The notes beneath the pieces were generated by a model. The model worked only from the letters and a program-made list of their open reading frames with translations. It was not told the DNA's origin and ran no database searches. A stretch of 64,000 nt of DNA, from NCBI RefSeq assembly GCF_051857535.1, contig NZ_JBPZGY010000004.1, positions 425,523 to 489,522 of the forward strand, read 5' to 3'. Positions 44,901-52,672 of this stretch are shown here, in pieces; the stretch's first letter is position 1, and each line of letters opens with the position of its first letter. This stretch comes from Roseateles_B sp051857535. GTDB taxonomy: Bacteria > Pseudomonadota > Gammaproteobacteria > Burkholderiales > Burkholderiaceae_C. Both the position numbers and the translations under genes were made by a program.

Positions 44901-45189
44901 GGCCGGCCTGATCCGCATGCGCCCCATCATCATGACCACGGCGGCGATGATCTTCGGCATGCTGCCCATGGCCATGGCGCTCAACGAGGGCAGCGAGCTG
45001 CAGGCGCCCATGGGCCGGGCCATCATCGGCGGGGTGATCACCTCCACGCTGCTGACCCTGGTGGTGGTGCCGGTGCTGTACTCCTACCTGGTGCGCGACA
45101 AGAAGCGCAAGCCCCTGGCCCAGGCCCCTGCGGCAGGTCCCCACACCCCGGTGCTGACCGGTAATGCCGGCGTGGTGCCTGCCAAGTAA
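41950..45189 (+). CDS. RND multidrug efflux permease (AcrB/HAE1-like)
   Basis: 1079 residues, 12 helices and two porter loops. The TM4 motif GLLIDDAIVVRENIVRHVG carries the proton-relay aspartates. GLVTKNAILLVDFANHARK and TLVVVPVLYSYL mark the C-terminal half. It shares the unusual IDDAIVVRENIVRH string with the permease at 24801, so the two pumps are related paralogues rather than one heavy-metal (CusA) and one drug type. No outer-membrane factor follows. An insertion of charged residues near the middle (RPFDDQGQRDRSQKRRLR, about residue 545-562) links the two halves in the cytoplasm. Confidence 0.93.
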   Translation: MWMTRVSIQNPVFATMVMVALCVMGLFAYSKLGVEPMPDISFPGAQIDVAYPGASPEAIEREILRPLEESLNTIAGVDTIRSRAYEGRSQVWVMFNLNADMNRGMQEIRDRVGMVQASFPRDVKPPTITRFQGDNQQPVVVMSLISETRSARELSMMAELTVSKRLTRVEGVALVDIGGMVSREVRVDLDPQRLRAYGVTPAEVATALREANADQPVGLLSDKLSDAILRVEGRVKDPKEFAKIVVARRGNLVLTLGDLGTLVEREREATTIARINGKPAVTFSVFKQQDANVVATGEAVKEAMEELRKTLPKDVELRLINANSDWVKGSLDGLRHTLIEGALLTVAIVFLFLHSWRSTIITGLTLPIAVISSFLAVHAFGFTLNFMTMMALSLCIGLLIDDAIVVRENIVRHVGMGKDHHQAAFDGTNEIGLAVMATTFAICAVFVPVAFMGGIIGKFFHPFGITVAVAVLVSLFVSFTLDPMMSSIWKDPPSTWLRKFWGLRHLINGTDRVMDVLHGTYERVIRWVFSGRRYRVFVPPVPAYGRPFDDQGQRDRSQKRRLRFATLTPRGLVMWGGFMSFVMALVLAGFVGSEFVPQTDQGFTQLSLRMPVATSLERGDAKVAQVEEILKSYPEIKTVSTVVGASGDGMATGRNQAVLNIALTDRKDRKRTQKQIEDAMREDLARIPGIELSVGFDRPVWINLLGNDSEQLTKAANELAAAIRKVPGAVDVDTTVKPGLPAFAVKLKESAVRELGLTAPQLASSLRAYVNGEVATYWTTPDGNQVEVLLRLPQAQRERIDQMQKLPVAFAKDGSPISLDQVATIEPVFNPEVIRRESLQRREAVYAAVKDRSAGEVNADVQKIVKNMQLPPGVSFKVDGAGKQQAEAFKGLLSAMGLAVIFIYIVLASQFGSFIQPIAIMASLPLALIGVMLALLFWGSTLNVFSMIGLVMLMGLVTKNAILLVDFANHARKAGATVSEALLEAGLIRMRPIIMTTAAMIFGMLPMAMALNEGSELQAPMGRAIIGGVITSTLLTLVVVPVLYSYLVRDKKRKPLAQAPAAGPHTPVLTGNAGVVPAK

Positions 45190-45199
45190 GCGCGGGATC

Positions 45200-45261
45200 G
45201 GCGGGGCCCTTCGCCCCGCCTGTCACCCTCCAGGCCGCTGGCGATACCAGCGGCCTTTTTT
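45200..45261 (+). terminator. Double hairpin terminator after the second RND operon; gap 45190-45661
   Basis: First GGCGGGGC/GCCCCGCC (45200-45220) without a T run, then AGGCCGCTGG/CCAGCGGCCT (45232-45256) followed by six T. The second is a textbook terminator. The rest of the 470-base gap is AT-richer and forms the aceA upstream region; no gene is supported there. Confidence 0.88.
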
Positions 45262-45566
45262 CTGCCCGACTGGTTCCGACTGGTGAAAAGGCGGCACGAC
45301 AGATCGATCTGAATTCCGCAATACGGCATGGATGTCCCAACGGTAGCTCAGCAGCTCTGCCTGATGATTCTTTTGCTCCCGCACTACGAAAACGACCGGA
45401 CCCTCGTTGGCTTCCAGGACTCGATATTTCACGATGCGCAATCCGCATTTCAGATCGCAAAAAGGAACGCTGCTGCGATGCAGCAAGATTTCTCATCATG
45501 GTAAAAATCGTTTTGCAATACGAAATCTGCAATTTAAGTTGTTGATTTATAAGAGAAAGATTTTTA

Positions 45567-45580
45567 GTCTTATATAAGAC
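45567..45580. promoter_or_regulatory. Perfect 14-base palindrome upstream of aceA
   Basis: GTCTTATATAAGAC reads the same on both strands and lies 82 bases before the aceA ATG in an AT-rich stretch. Its TATATA core could overlap a -10 box, which would suit a repressor site. A TTGCA...TGCAA pair lies about 45 bases further upstream. Confidence 0.55.
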
Positions 45581-45661
45581 ATAAGTCACCACAAAGACCT
45601 GCCCAGGCTCTAGATTTGAGTCCAACGAGTTCTTCGTTTCACATCTCACCAGGAGCTAAGC

Positions 45662-46960
45662 ATGACGACTCTGACCCGTGAACAGCAAATCGCCGCCCTC
45701 GAAAAGGACTGGGCCGAGAACCCCCGTTGGAAGGGCATCAAGCGCGGCTACACCGCCGCTGACGTGGTGCGCCTGCGCGGCTCCCTGAAGATCGAGCACA
45801 CCCTGGCCCAGCGCGGTGCCGAGAAGCTGTGGAACCTGGTCAACACCGAGCCTTTCATCAACGCCCTGGGCGCCCTGACTGGCAACCAGGCCATGCAGCA
45901 GGTCAAGGCCGGCCTGAAGGCCATCTACCTGTCCGGCTGGCAGGTCGCCGGCGATGCCAACAGCAATGGCGAGATGTACCCCGACCAGTCCCTGTATTCG
46001 GTGGACTCGGTGCCCAAGGTCGTCAAGCGCATCAACGCCACCTTCAAGCGCGCTGACGAAATCCAGTGGAGCGAAGGCAAGAACGACACCGACTTCTTCG
46101 CCCCCATCGTGGCCGATGCCGAAGCCGGCTTCGGCGGCGTGCTGAATGCCTTCGAGCTGATGAAGTCGATGATCGAGGCCGGTGCCGCCGGCGTGCACTT
46201 CGAAGACCAGCTGGCTGCCGCCAAGAAGTGCGGCCACATGGGCGGCAAGGTGCTGGTCCCGACCCGCGAGGCCGTGGCCAAGCTGGTCGCCGCCCGTCTG
46301 GCCGCCGACGTGATGGGCACGCCGACCGTGCTGCTGGCCCGTACCGACGCCGAAGCCGGTGACCTCGTCACCACCGACGTGGACGACAACGACAAGCCCT
46401 TCTGCACCGGCGAGCGCACCGTGGAAGGCTTCTTCCGCACCCGCAACGGCCTGGACCAGGCCATCAGCCGCGGCCTGGCCTATGCGCCCTATGCCGACAT
46501 GATCTGGTGCGAGACCGGCAAGCCCGACCTGGCCTTTGCCAAGGCCTTTGCTGACGCCATCCACGCCAAGTTCCCCGGCAAGCTGCTGGCCTACAACTGC
46601 TCGCCTTCCTTCAACTGGAAGAAGAATCTGGACGACGCCACCATTGCCAAGTTCCAGCGCGAGCTGGGCGCCATGGGCTACAAGTTCCAGTTCATTACCC
46701 TGGCCGGCTTCCACAGCCTGAACTACTCGATGTTCGACCTGGCCTACGGCTATGCGCGCAACAACATGAGCGCCTTCGTCGAGCTGCAGGAGAAGGAGTT
46801 CGCCGCCGCCGACCGTGGCTTCACGGCCGTCAAGCATCAGCGTGAGGTCGGTACCGGTTATTTCGATGCCGTGACCACCACCATCGAGGCCGAGGCCTCC
46901 ACCGCCGCCCTCAAGGGCTCGACCGAGGACGAGCAGTTCTTCGACAAGAAGCACGGCTGA
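45662..46960 (+). CDS. aceA: Isocitrate lyase
   Basis: 432 residues. It splits isocitrate to glyoxylate and succinate, the first step of the glyoxylate shunt used on acetate and fatty acids. The catalytic AAKKCGHMGG motif, the SGWQVAGDANSNGEMYPDQSLY substrate region and YNCSPSFNWKKNL are conserved. AGGAG lies 6 bases before the ATG. Malate synthase is not adjacent. It is a single-gene unit between two terminators. Confidence 0.97.
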   Translation: MTTLTREQQIAALEKDWAENPRWKGIKRGYTAADVVRLRGSLKIEHTLAQRGAEKLWNLVNTEPFINALGALTGNQAMQQVKAGLKAIYLSGWQVAGDANSNGEMYPDQSLYSVDSVPKVVKRINATFKRADEIQWSEGKNDTDFFAPIVADAEAGFGGVLNAFELMKSMIEAGAAGVHFEDQLAAAKKCGHMGGKVLVPTREAVAKLVAARLAADVMGTPTVLLARTDAEAGDLVTTDVDDNDKPFCTGERTVEGFFRTRNGLDQAISRGLAYAPYADMIWCETGKPDLAFAKAFADAIHAKFPGKLLAYNCSPSFNWKKNLDDATIAKFQRELGAMGYKFQFITLAGFHSLNYSMFDLAYGYARNNMSAFVELQEKEFAAADRGFTAVKHQREVGTGYFDAVTTTIEAEASTAALKGSTEDEQFFDKKHG

Positions 46961-47017
46961 TCGGTCGATTCGCCCGGATGCCCGGCTCGAGCCTGGGCTC
47001 CGGAGGGATCCAGAGGC

Positions 47018-47049
47018 AAGGCCTGACCCCGCAAGGTGTCAGGCCTTTT
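47018..47049 (+). terminator. Rho-independent terminator of aceA
   Basis: AAGGCCTGAC/GTCAGGCCTT, a perfect 10-base stem with a 10-base loop, ends in TTTT. The remaining 140 bases to the facing alcohol dehydrogenase stop show nothing further. Confidence 0.85.
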
Positions 47050-47192
47050 CATTGTGGCCTGCATCGACACCCTGGGCGAGTGAGCTGCCGACATGCCTCG
47101 CAGGATGCGGAGCCTGGGTGTGGGAGGGCGCTCAACACTCGCGTGAGGCCTGCTGGCAAGGGGCCACGCAAGCTCCCACCGAGTTCACGCTC

Positions 47193-48335
47193 TCAAGCGC
47201 AGTTCCGCAGAAGCCCCGCGTAATCCCCGGCACTCGCTTCTCTCGGATTCGTCCCATGACAGTGGTCCTTGAGCGCCCGCTCGATGATGAGATCAGCATC
47301 CGACAAGTCCAGACCCATGTCAGACAGGCGCGTGGGCAGCGCCAGGTCTTGCGTGCGCTGGCGCAGGGCCTCGGCCAGTGCCTCTGGCGCCGCGTCTGCA
47401 AGGCCCATGGCCTGGGCCAGCCTCGCCAGCTTGGCCTCGGCCTGCATGCTCACATGGCGGGCATTAAAGCGCAGGACCGCCGGCAGGAAGACGGCATTGA
47501 GCGTGCCATGGTGCGCCTGGGGATGAAGCCCGCCAATCGCATGGCTCAGCGAATGCACGCAGCCCAAACCCTTCTGGAATGCCATGGCCCCCATGGCGCT
47601 GGCGCACATCATCTGCAGGCGCGCCTCCAGATCATCCCCCTGGCGGACGGCCTGCTCGATGGCGGCCCAGCCCCTGCGCAGGCCCTCCAGCGCGATGCCA
47701 TCCGCCACCGGGTTGAAGGCGGCAGACATGAAGGTCTCCAGGCAATGGGCAAGGGCGTCCATGCCTGTGGCGGCTGTCAGGCCAGGCGGCAGGGACTGGG
47801 TGAGCACCGGATCGCACAGGGCCAGGCGTGGCAGCAGGTGCCAGGAATGGAAGCCCAGCTTGCGGCCGTCGTCCGTGATCAGCAGCGAGCCTCGTGCCAC
47901 CTCACTGCCCGTGCCGGCCGTGGTGGGCACCGCGATCAGGGGCAGTGCCCGCGGGCCGATGCGGCCGCTGCCGCCCTCGATCGTCGCGTAGTGGTGAAGG
48001 GGGCCGTCATGGGTGGCCATCAGCGCCAGACCCTTGGCCAGGTCGATGCTGGAGCCGCCGCCGATGGCAATGAGCCCGTCGCAGCCTTCGTCACGCCAGC
48101 GTTGCAAGGCCTCGCGGACTGCCGTCTCGGTCGGGTTGCCGGGCGTGCCGTCTTCAATGGCCAGCGGCCAGCCGCTCAGACCTTCCAGTGCCAGGTCAAG
48201 CACACCAGCTGCCCGCACGCCGCGGTCGGTGATCACCAAGGGCTTCCGAAAGCCCAGCGCGCGCGCCTCCTCGCCCAGGCGCAGCCGTGCACCAGCCTCA
48301 AGGTAGACGGGATTGACGAAGCGGATCAATGCCAT
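47193..48335 (-). CDS. Iron-containing alcohol dehydrogenase
   Basis: 380 residues of the type III (iron) alcohol dehydrogenase family. GGGSSIDLAKG and PTTAGTGSEVARG bind NAD(P); metal ligands lie in GMDALAHCLE, GCVHSLSHAIGGLHPQAHHGTLNA. The substrate is unknown; relatives act on ethanol, butanol, lactaldehyde or 4-hydroxybutyrate. AAGGA lies 7 bases before the ATG at 48335. It is divergent from the esterase gene and faces aceA. Confidence 0.9.
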   Translation of the reverse strand: MALIRFVNPVYLEAGARLRLGEEARALGFRKPLVITDRGVRAAGVLDLALEGLSGWPLAIEDGTPGNPTETAVREALQRWRDEGCDGLIAIGGGSSIDLAKGLALMATHDGPLHHYATIEGGSGRIGPRALPLIAVPTTAGTGSEVARGSLLITDDGRKLGFHSWHLLPRLALCDPVLTQSLPPGLTAATGMDALAHCLETFMSAAFNPVADGIALEGLRRGWAAIEQAVRQGDDLEARLQMMCASAMGAMAFQKGLGCVHSLSHAIGGLHPQAHHGTLNAVFLPAVLRFNARHVSMQAEAKLARLAQAMGLADAAPEALAEALRQRTQDLALPTRLSDMGLDLSDADLIIERALKDHCHGTNPREASAGDYAGLLRNCA

Positions 48336-48445
48336 GGACGGTCCTTCTGGTTTTCGGGGCCCTGCAAGCAAGCCTTGGCCGGTCTGCGAAAATGCCCGCC
48401 CTGGCCGCCGCGCGATGCGCTGCAGCCTAAGCCCTGGAGTCCCCT

Positions 48446-49381
48446 TTGAGTAGCACCTTGTTGACACCGCGCATGGCAGCGGTGCTGGAGCGCATCCACC
48501 GCGCCAACCGACCGGCCTTCCACAGCCTGACGCCCAAGCAGGCCCGCATTGGCTACCTGATGGGGGCCGAGATCCTGGACCTGCCGCGCGCACCGCTGGC
48601 TCGCGTCGAGAACCTGACAGTGCCCGGCGCTGCTGGCCCTCTGCAGGCACGGTTGTATGCGCCAAGCGACGCCGTCTTGCCCGTGCTGCTGTACTTCCAC
48701 GGCGGCGGCTTCACCATCGGCAGCCTGGAGACCCACGACAGCCTGTGCCGCCAACTCGCCCTGCGCAGCGGCTGCGCGGTGATCGCGCTGGATTACCGCC
48801 TGGCCCCGGAGCACAAGTTCCCGGCCGCCGTCGACGACTGCTGGGCCGTGATGAAGTGGCTGCCCGGTGCCGCCTCGGCCCTTGGCCTGGACGGCAGCCG
48901 CCTGGCGGTCGGGGGCGACAGCGCTGGCGGCACACTGGCCGCCGTCTGTGCCCTGCATGCCAGGGATCAGGGCCAGCCGCTGGCCCTGCAGTTGCTGATC
49001 ACGCCGGGCACCACCGCGCATGCCGACACGGCTTCCCACAAGCTCTTTTCGCAGGGCTTTCTGCTGGACGCCTCGTCCATCCAGTGGTTCTTCGACCACT
49101 ACATCGAGCACCACCATCGCAAGGACTGGCGCTTTGCGCCGCTTGAGGCCCCGGACCATGCGGATCTCGCGCCGGCCGCGCTGATCCTGGCCGAGTGCGA
49201 CCCCCTGGTTGACGAGGGCCTGGCCTATGGCGATCTGCTGCGCAGCCAAGGCGTGGCGGTGCAGCTGGAGCTGTTCCGCGGCGTGACCCACGACTTCATC
49301 AAGATGGGCCGTACCATCCCCGAAGCCCTGCACGCCCTGGGCGCCTGCGCTGAGGCCCTGAAGGAGGCCCTGAAACCATGA
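48446..49381 (+). CDS. Alpha/beta hydrolase, hormone-sensitive lipase family
   Basis: 311 residues. The HSL oxyanion motif HGGGF (85-89) and nucleophile Ser159 in GGDSAGG are clear, with Asp in ECDPLVDEG and His in GVTHDFIKMG completing the triad. It should hydrolyse short-chain esters in the cytoplasm. It begins with TTG, which is well supported because GGAG sits 6 bases upstream and no alternative ATG precedes the conserved cap region. It overlaps the thioesterase-GNAT gene by 4 bases. Confidence 0.9.
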   Translation: MSSTLLTPRMAAVLERIHRANRPAFHSLTPKQARIGYLMGAEILDLPRAPLARVENLTVPGAAGPLQARLYAPSDAVLPVLLYFHGGGFTIGSLETHDSLCRQLALRSGCAVIALDYRLAPEHKFPAAVDDCWAVMKWLPGAASALGLDGSRLAVGGDSAGGTLAAVCALHARDQGQPLALQLLITPGTTAHADTASHKLFSQGFLLDASSIQWFFDHYIEHHHRKDWRFAPLEAPDHADLAPAALILAECDPLVDEGLAYGDLLRSQGVAVQLELFRGVTHDFIKMGRTIPEALHALGACAEALKEALKP

Positions 49382-50244
49382 AGACCATGACCCGACAGGA
49401 CTTCCGCTGCCTTGAGCGTCTGCGCGTGCGCTGGGCCGAGATCGACGCGCAGCAGATCGTCTTCAACGCCCACTACCTGGGCTATTTCGACACCGCCGTG
49501 GGTGCCTACTGGCGTGCACTGGCCCTGCCGTATGCCGACACCATGAAGACGCTGGGCGGCGATCTCTTCGTGCGCAAGTCCACTGTGGAGTATCTGGGCT
49601 CGGCCCATTACGACGACCTGCTGGACATCGGCGTGCGCTGTGCCCGCGTGGGCACCACCTCCATGACCGTGCAGTGTGCCGTCTTCCGTGGCGATGAGCT
49701 GCTGGTGCACGGCGAGCTGGTCTATGTCTTTGCCGACGTCAGCAGCCAGCGTCCACTGCCCGTGCCCCAGGCCCTGCGCGACACCTTGCTGGGTTTCGAG
49801 GCGGGGGAAGCCATGGTGACGGTCCGGGTGGGCGACTGGGATCAGTTGGGCGGGCACGCCAGCGCCATCCGGCAGGCGGTTTTCGTGCAGGAGCAGAAGA
49901 TCCCGGCCGAGATGGAGTGGGATGCCGCCGATTCCAGCTGCGTGCATGCGGTGGCCTACAACCGCCTGGGCGTGCCCCTGGCCACCGGGCGCCTGCTGGA
50001 GCATGTGCCTGGCGTGGCCAAGATAGGCCGCATGGCGGTGATGCGCAGCATGCGGGGCGCCCGCATCGGGCGCGAGGTGCTGGAGGCGCTCATGCAGGCA
50101 GCACGCGAGCGCGGTGACCGCGAGGTGCTGCTGCATGCCCAGCTCTCTGCCGCCAGTTTCTACATGAGGGCGGGCTTTCAGCAGCGCGGCCCGCTGTTCG
50201 AGGAAGCGGGCATCCAGCACGTGGAGATGGTGCGCTCGCTCTGA
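49378..50244 (+). CDS. Fusion of YbgC-type acyl-CoA thioesterase and GNAT acetyltransferase
   Basis: 288 residues in two domains. Residues about 10-135 form a 4HBT hotdog thioesterase: RVRWAEIDAQQIVFNAHYLGYFDTA carries the catalytic Asp23 and the usual YbgC helix. Residues about 145-285 form a GNAT fold: VFVQEQKIPAEMEWD, KIGRMAVMRSMRGARIGREVLEALM with the acyl-CoA-binding loop, and FYMRAGFQQRGPLFEEAGIQHVEM. One half could release acyl groups from CoA while the other uses acetyl-CoA; the joint substrate is unknown. Translationally coupled (ATGA) to the upstream esterase. Confidence 0.88.
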   Translation: MKTMTRQDFRCLERLRVRWAEIDAQQIVFNAHYLGYFDTAVGAYWRALALPYADTMKTLGGDLFVRKSTVEYLGSAHYDDLLDIGVRCARVGTTSMTVQCAVFRGDELLVHGELVYVFADVSSQRPLPVPQALRDTLLGFEAGEAMVTVRVGDWDQLGGHASAIRQAVFVQEQKIPAEMEWDAADSSCVHAVAYNRLGVPLATGRLLEHVPGVAKIGRMAVMRSMRGARIGREVLEALMQAARERGDREVLLHAQLSAASFYMRAGFQQRGPLFEEAGIQHVEMVRSL

Positions 50245-50266
50245 GCTCCGCTGGCTGGCGCCACCC

Positions 50267-50536
50267 TCAGACCGGTACGAACTGTTCCAGATGCCGCGGG
50301 CCCTGGATGAAAGGGCCCAGGGCTGCGGCCAGGGCGGGTTCCGTCTGCGCGCCGGTGTCGGCTGCGTGGATTTCCATCCAGGTCTGCAGTGCGCCCGCGC
50401 CGGCATCGAGGCGGCGCATCAGGCGCACGCTGCCCGCGGGTATAGCCTGCTGAAAGGCCTGCAGCGCCGCTGCCGCGTCCGATTCATGGACGCGGTAGTA
50501 GACGAAGCGCTCGATGCCTGGGCGACCTTGGTTCAT
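50267..50536 (-). CDS. DUF4936 family protein
   Basis: 89 residues. FVYYRVHESDAAAALQAFQQAI and a QTWMEIHA stretch fit DUF4936, a small family of beta-proteobacteria with no known function. It overlaps the ygfZ stop by 4 bases, and this pairing is common in Burkholderiales, so a role close to YgfZ is possible. Confidence 0.8.
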   Translation of the reverse strand: MNQGRPGIERFVYYRVHESDAAAALQAFQQAIPAGSVRLMRRLDAGAGALQTWMEIHAADTGAQTEPALAAALGPFIQGPRHLEQFVPV

Positions 50537-51543
50537 TGCGGCTCCGTGATCTCGTAGGGCAGCGCCTGCGGCCTCAGTGCCGGGCCTTGGGCCGAACCCA
50601 GGTGCAGGCTGCCGGATTGCAGCGCTGCCAGCTTGGTCTCGACCAGCAGCAGGCTGCCCTGGCCCTGCGGCGCCGCACTGGCCACCAGGCCGGCGGGCTG
50701 CTCGGGATCCTCGCTATGGAAGACCTCCTGGCCGATCTGCGCCGGAGCGTCGCAGGCAAAGGCGAAGGTCCGGCGCTTGATGGTGCCGCGGTACTGGCTG
50801 CGGGCCACGATCTCCTGGCCGGGATAGCAGCCCTTCTGGAAGTTGACCCCGCCCAGCAGTTCCAGGTTCAGCATCTGTGGCACGAACTGTTCGACCGTGG
50901 CGCCGCGCACCCAGGCCAGGCCGGAGGCGACATCCAGTGCAGCCCACTCCGAAGGGCTGATGCCGCTCAGATCAGGCCCTGGAGCATCGGCCGGGGCCAG
51001 GAGCAGGTAGCGCGCCACGCCGCCATCCCGCGTGCCGGCATCCGGCAAGCGGGTCGCCCAGGCCAGGCGGCCATCTGGCAAGACCTTGCTGATGACGGAC
51101 CAGGGCGCTGCCGTGCCCTCGGCACGCAGCCACTTCTGGGCTGCCTGGCCGGCCATGCCCCATGCAGTCCAGCCGCCGGGCTGGCTGGCGCTGGCATCGA
51201 CAAGCTTGCACTTGGCGCGCATCACGAACATGGACAGGCGCTTCTGCGTTGGCGGCAGCAGTTCGGCGGGCAGGGCCAGCAGCACGGCGTCCGAGGCGGG
51301 CTTGAAGGCCACCATGGTGGCCAGCAAGCGGCCCTTGGGCGAGCAATAGCCCGCGAGGCGCGCCTGCTGGGGCGTCTGGAGGGCCAGGTCTTGCGTCAGC
51401 TGGCTGTGCAGGAATTTGGCGGCGTCATCTCCGAGGGCGGCGATGACGCCCCAGTCTTCGAGGCGGATGGCACCCTCAATCCCCGCGGCCAGTGCGGGCG
51501 CGGGCAGGGCGGTGGTACTTGTGCTGGGCAATGCTTGGCTCAT
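50533..51543 (-). CDS. ygfZ: Folate-binding protein YgfZ
   Basis: 336 residues related to the GcvT fold. YgfZ binds tetrahydrofolate and supports iron-sulfur enzyme assembly or repair, including tRNA thiomethylation by MiaB. The family motif KGCYPGQEIVAR with its essential Cys is intact. The start is set at 51543, where a CATAAT -10 box ends 6 bases upstream, suggesting a leaderless mRNA; a longer frame to 51585 crosses that promoter. Confidence 0.93.
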   Translation of the reverse strand: MSQALPSTSTTALPAPALAAGIEGAIRLEDWGVIAALGDDAAKFLHSQLTQDLALQTPQQARLAGYCSPKGRLLATMVAFKPASDAVLLALPAELLPPTQKRLSMFVMRAKCKLVDASASQPGGWTAWGMAGQAAQKWLRAEGTAAPWSVISKVLPDGRLAWATRLPDAGTRDGGVARYLLLAPADAPGPDLSGISPSEWAALDVASGLAWVRGATVEQFVPQMLNLELLGGVNFQKGCYPGQEIVARSQYRGTIKRRTFAFACDAPAQIGQEVFHSEDPEQPAGLVASAAPQGQGSLLLVETKLAALQSGSLHLGSAQGPALRPQALPYEITEPQ

Positions 51544-51549
51544 GGGCGA

Positions 51550-51557
51550 ATTATGAT
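51550..51557. promoter_or_regulatory. Overlapping divergent -10 boxes of ygfZ and mltG
   Basis: ATTATGAT reads CATAAT on the minus strand (51555-51550, toward ygfZ) and TATGAT on the plus strand (51552-51557, toward mltG). Neither has a strong -35. If used, the two promoters exclude each other. Confidence 0.4.
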
Positions 51558-51581
51558 TTGCCCCGCCTGTCCCTGGGCGCT

Positions 51582-51598
51582 GCAAGGTTGAGCCTTGC
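51582..51598 (+). repeat. Hairpin in the mltG leader
   Basis: GCAAGG-TTGAG-CCTTGC, a perfect 6-base stem, 54 bases before the mltG ATG. No T run follows. Confidence 0.4.
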
Positions 51599-51651
51599 CG
51601 AGGCCGCGCTCATTGCCTTCATTGTTCAGTCGCCCGGAATCCGTCTTCTGC

Positions 51652-52647
51652 ATGTTCAAGTTCCTTCGCACCGTATTCCTGTTGCTGCTGCTCGCGGCTT
51701 TGGCGCTGGCCGGCTCGGCCTGGTGGTGGCTGCAGCGGCCCCTGACCCTCAATGCCCCCACCGTGGAGCTGTCCATCGAGCCCGGGGCCTCGCCGCGCGA
51801 GGTGGCGGGGGCCTGGGTGCTGGCCGGCGTGCAGGAGGATGCCCGTCTGCTGTACCACTGGTTCCGCTGGTCCGGGCAGGCCCGCCAGATCCGTGCCGGC
51901 AGCTATGAGGTCCGCCAGGGCATCACGCCTCGCGGCCTGCTTGACAAGATGGTCCGAGGCGAGGAAGTGCTGGAACAGGTGCGGCTGATCGAAGGCTGGA
52001 CCTGGCGCCAGTTCCGCGCGGCGCTGGCCAAGGCGCCCGCACTCAAGCAAACGATTCAGGACCTGGACGATGGGGCGGTGATGGCACGCCTCGGGCTGCC
52101 TGGCGTCTCGCCAGAGGGCCGCTTCTTCCCGGATACCTATGCCTACAGCCGCGGTGTCAGCGACCTCACCGTGCTCAAGCGCGCCCAGCAGGCCATGCAG
52201 CGCAAGCTGGATGCCGCCTGGGCCTCGCGCGCCCAGGGACTGCCCTTGAAGAGTGCCGATGAAGCCCTGATCCTGGCCTCCATCGTCGAGAAGGAGACCG
52301 GCGCCGCGGCCGACCGCGCCATGGTGGCCTCCGTCTTCGTCAATCGCCTGCGCATCGGCATGCCGCTGCAGACCGACCCGACGGTGATCTACGGCCTGGG
52401 CGCTGCGTTCGACGGCAATCTTCGCAAGCGCGACCTGCTGGCGGACACCCCCTACAACACCTATACCCGGGGCGGTCTGCCGCCCACGCCCATCGCCATG
52501 CCCGGAGTGGCCTCCCTGCAGGCTGCCTTGCATCCAGCGCCGAGCAAGGCCCTGTACTTCGTGGCCCGGGGTGATGGCAGCAGCGTCTTCTCCGATGATC
52601 TGGCCGCGCATAATCGCGCCGTCAATCAATACCAGCGCGGCCATTGA
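51652..52647 (+). CDS. mltG: Endolytic murein transglycosylase MltG
   Basis: 331 residues. One N-terminal membrane helix (about 5-25) anchors a periplasmic catalytic domain that cuts nascent glycan strands and sets their length. The YceG signature is seen: LASIVEKETGAAADRAMVASVFVNRL with the catalytic Glu, LQTDPTVIYGLG, and NTYTRGGLPPTPIAMPG. The ATG at 51652 begins the anchor. tmk follows after 25 bases, the standard proteobacterial order. Confidence 0.95.
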   Translation: MFKFLRTVFLLLLLAALALAGSAWWWLQRPLTLNAPTVELSIEPGASPREVAGAWVLAGVQEDARLLYHWFRWSGQARQIRAGSYEVRQGITPRGLLDKMVRGEEVLEQVRLIEGWTWRQFRAALAKAPALKQTIQDLDDGAVMARLGLPGVSPEGRFFPDTYAYSRGVSDLTVLKRAQQAMQRKLDAAWASRAQGLPLKSADEALILASIVEKETGAAADRAMVASVFVNRLRIGMPLQTDPTVIYGLGAAFDGNLRKRDLLADTPYNTYTRGGLPPTPIAMPGVASLQAALHPAPSKALYFVARGDGSSVFSDDLAAHNRAVNQYQRGH

Positions 52648-52672
52648 GCCCGCGCTTTCCAGGACCATAAGC

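Noticed and set aside
40678..45144. A 1488-codon open frame on the minus strand
   Set aside because: It lies antisense to the second RND operon. The His/Gly/Gln/Leu-rich composition is what a GC-rich gene gives when read in the opposite frame.
41950..45189. Heavy-metal (CusA/CzcA) RND pump
   Set aside because: The TM4 region reads IDDAIVV as in drug-type relatives and the adaptor lacks metal-binding His/Met clusters.
45262..45649. Minus-strand open frames of 80-200 codons between the RND operon and aceA
   Set aside because: They cross the terminator or the AT-rich aceA promoter, and no frame has a ribosome site or family pattern.
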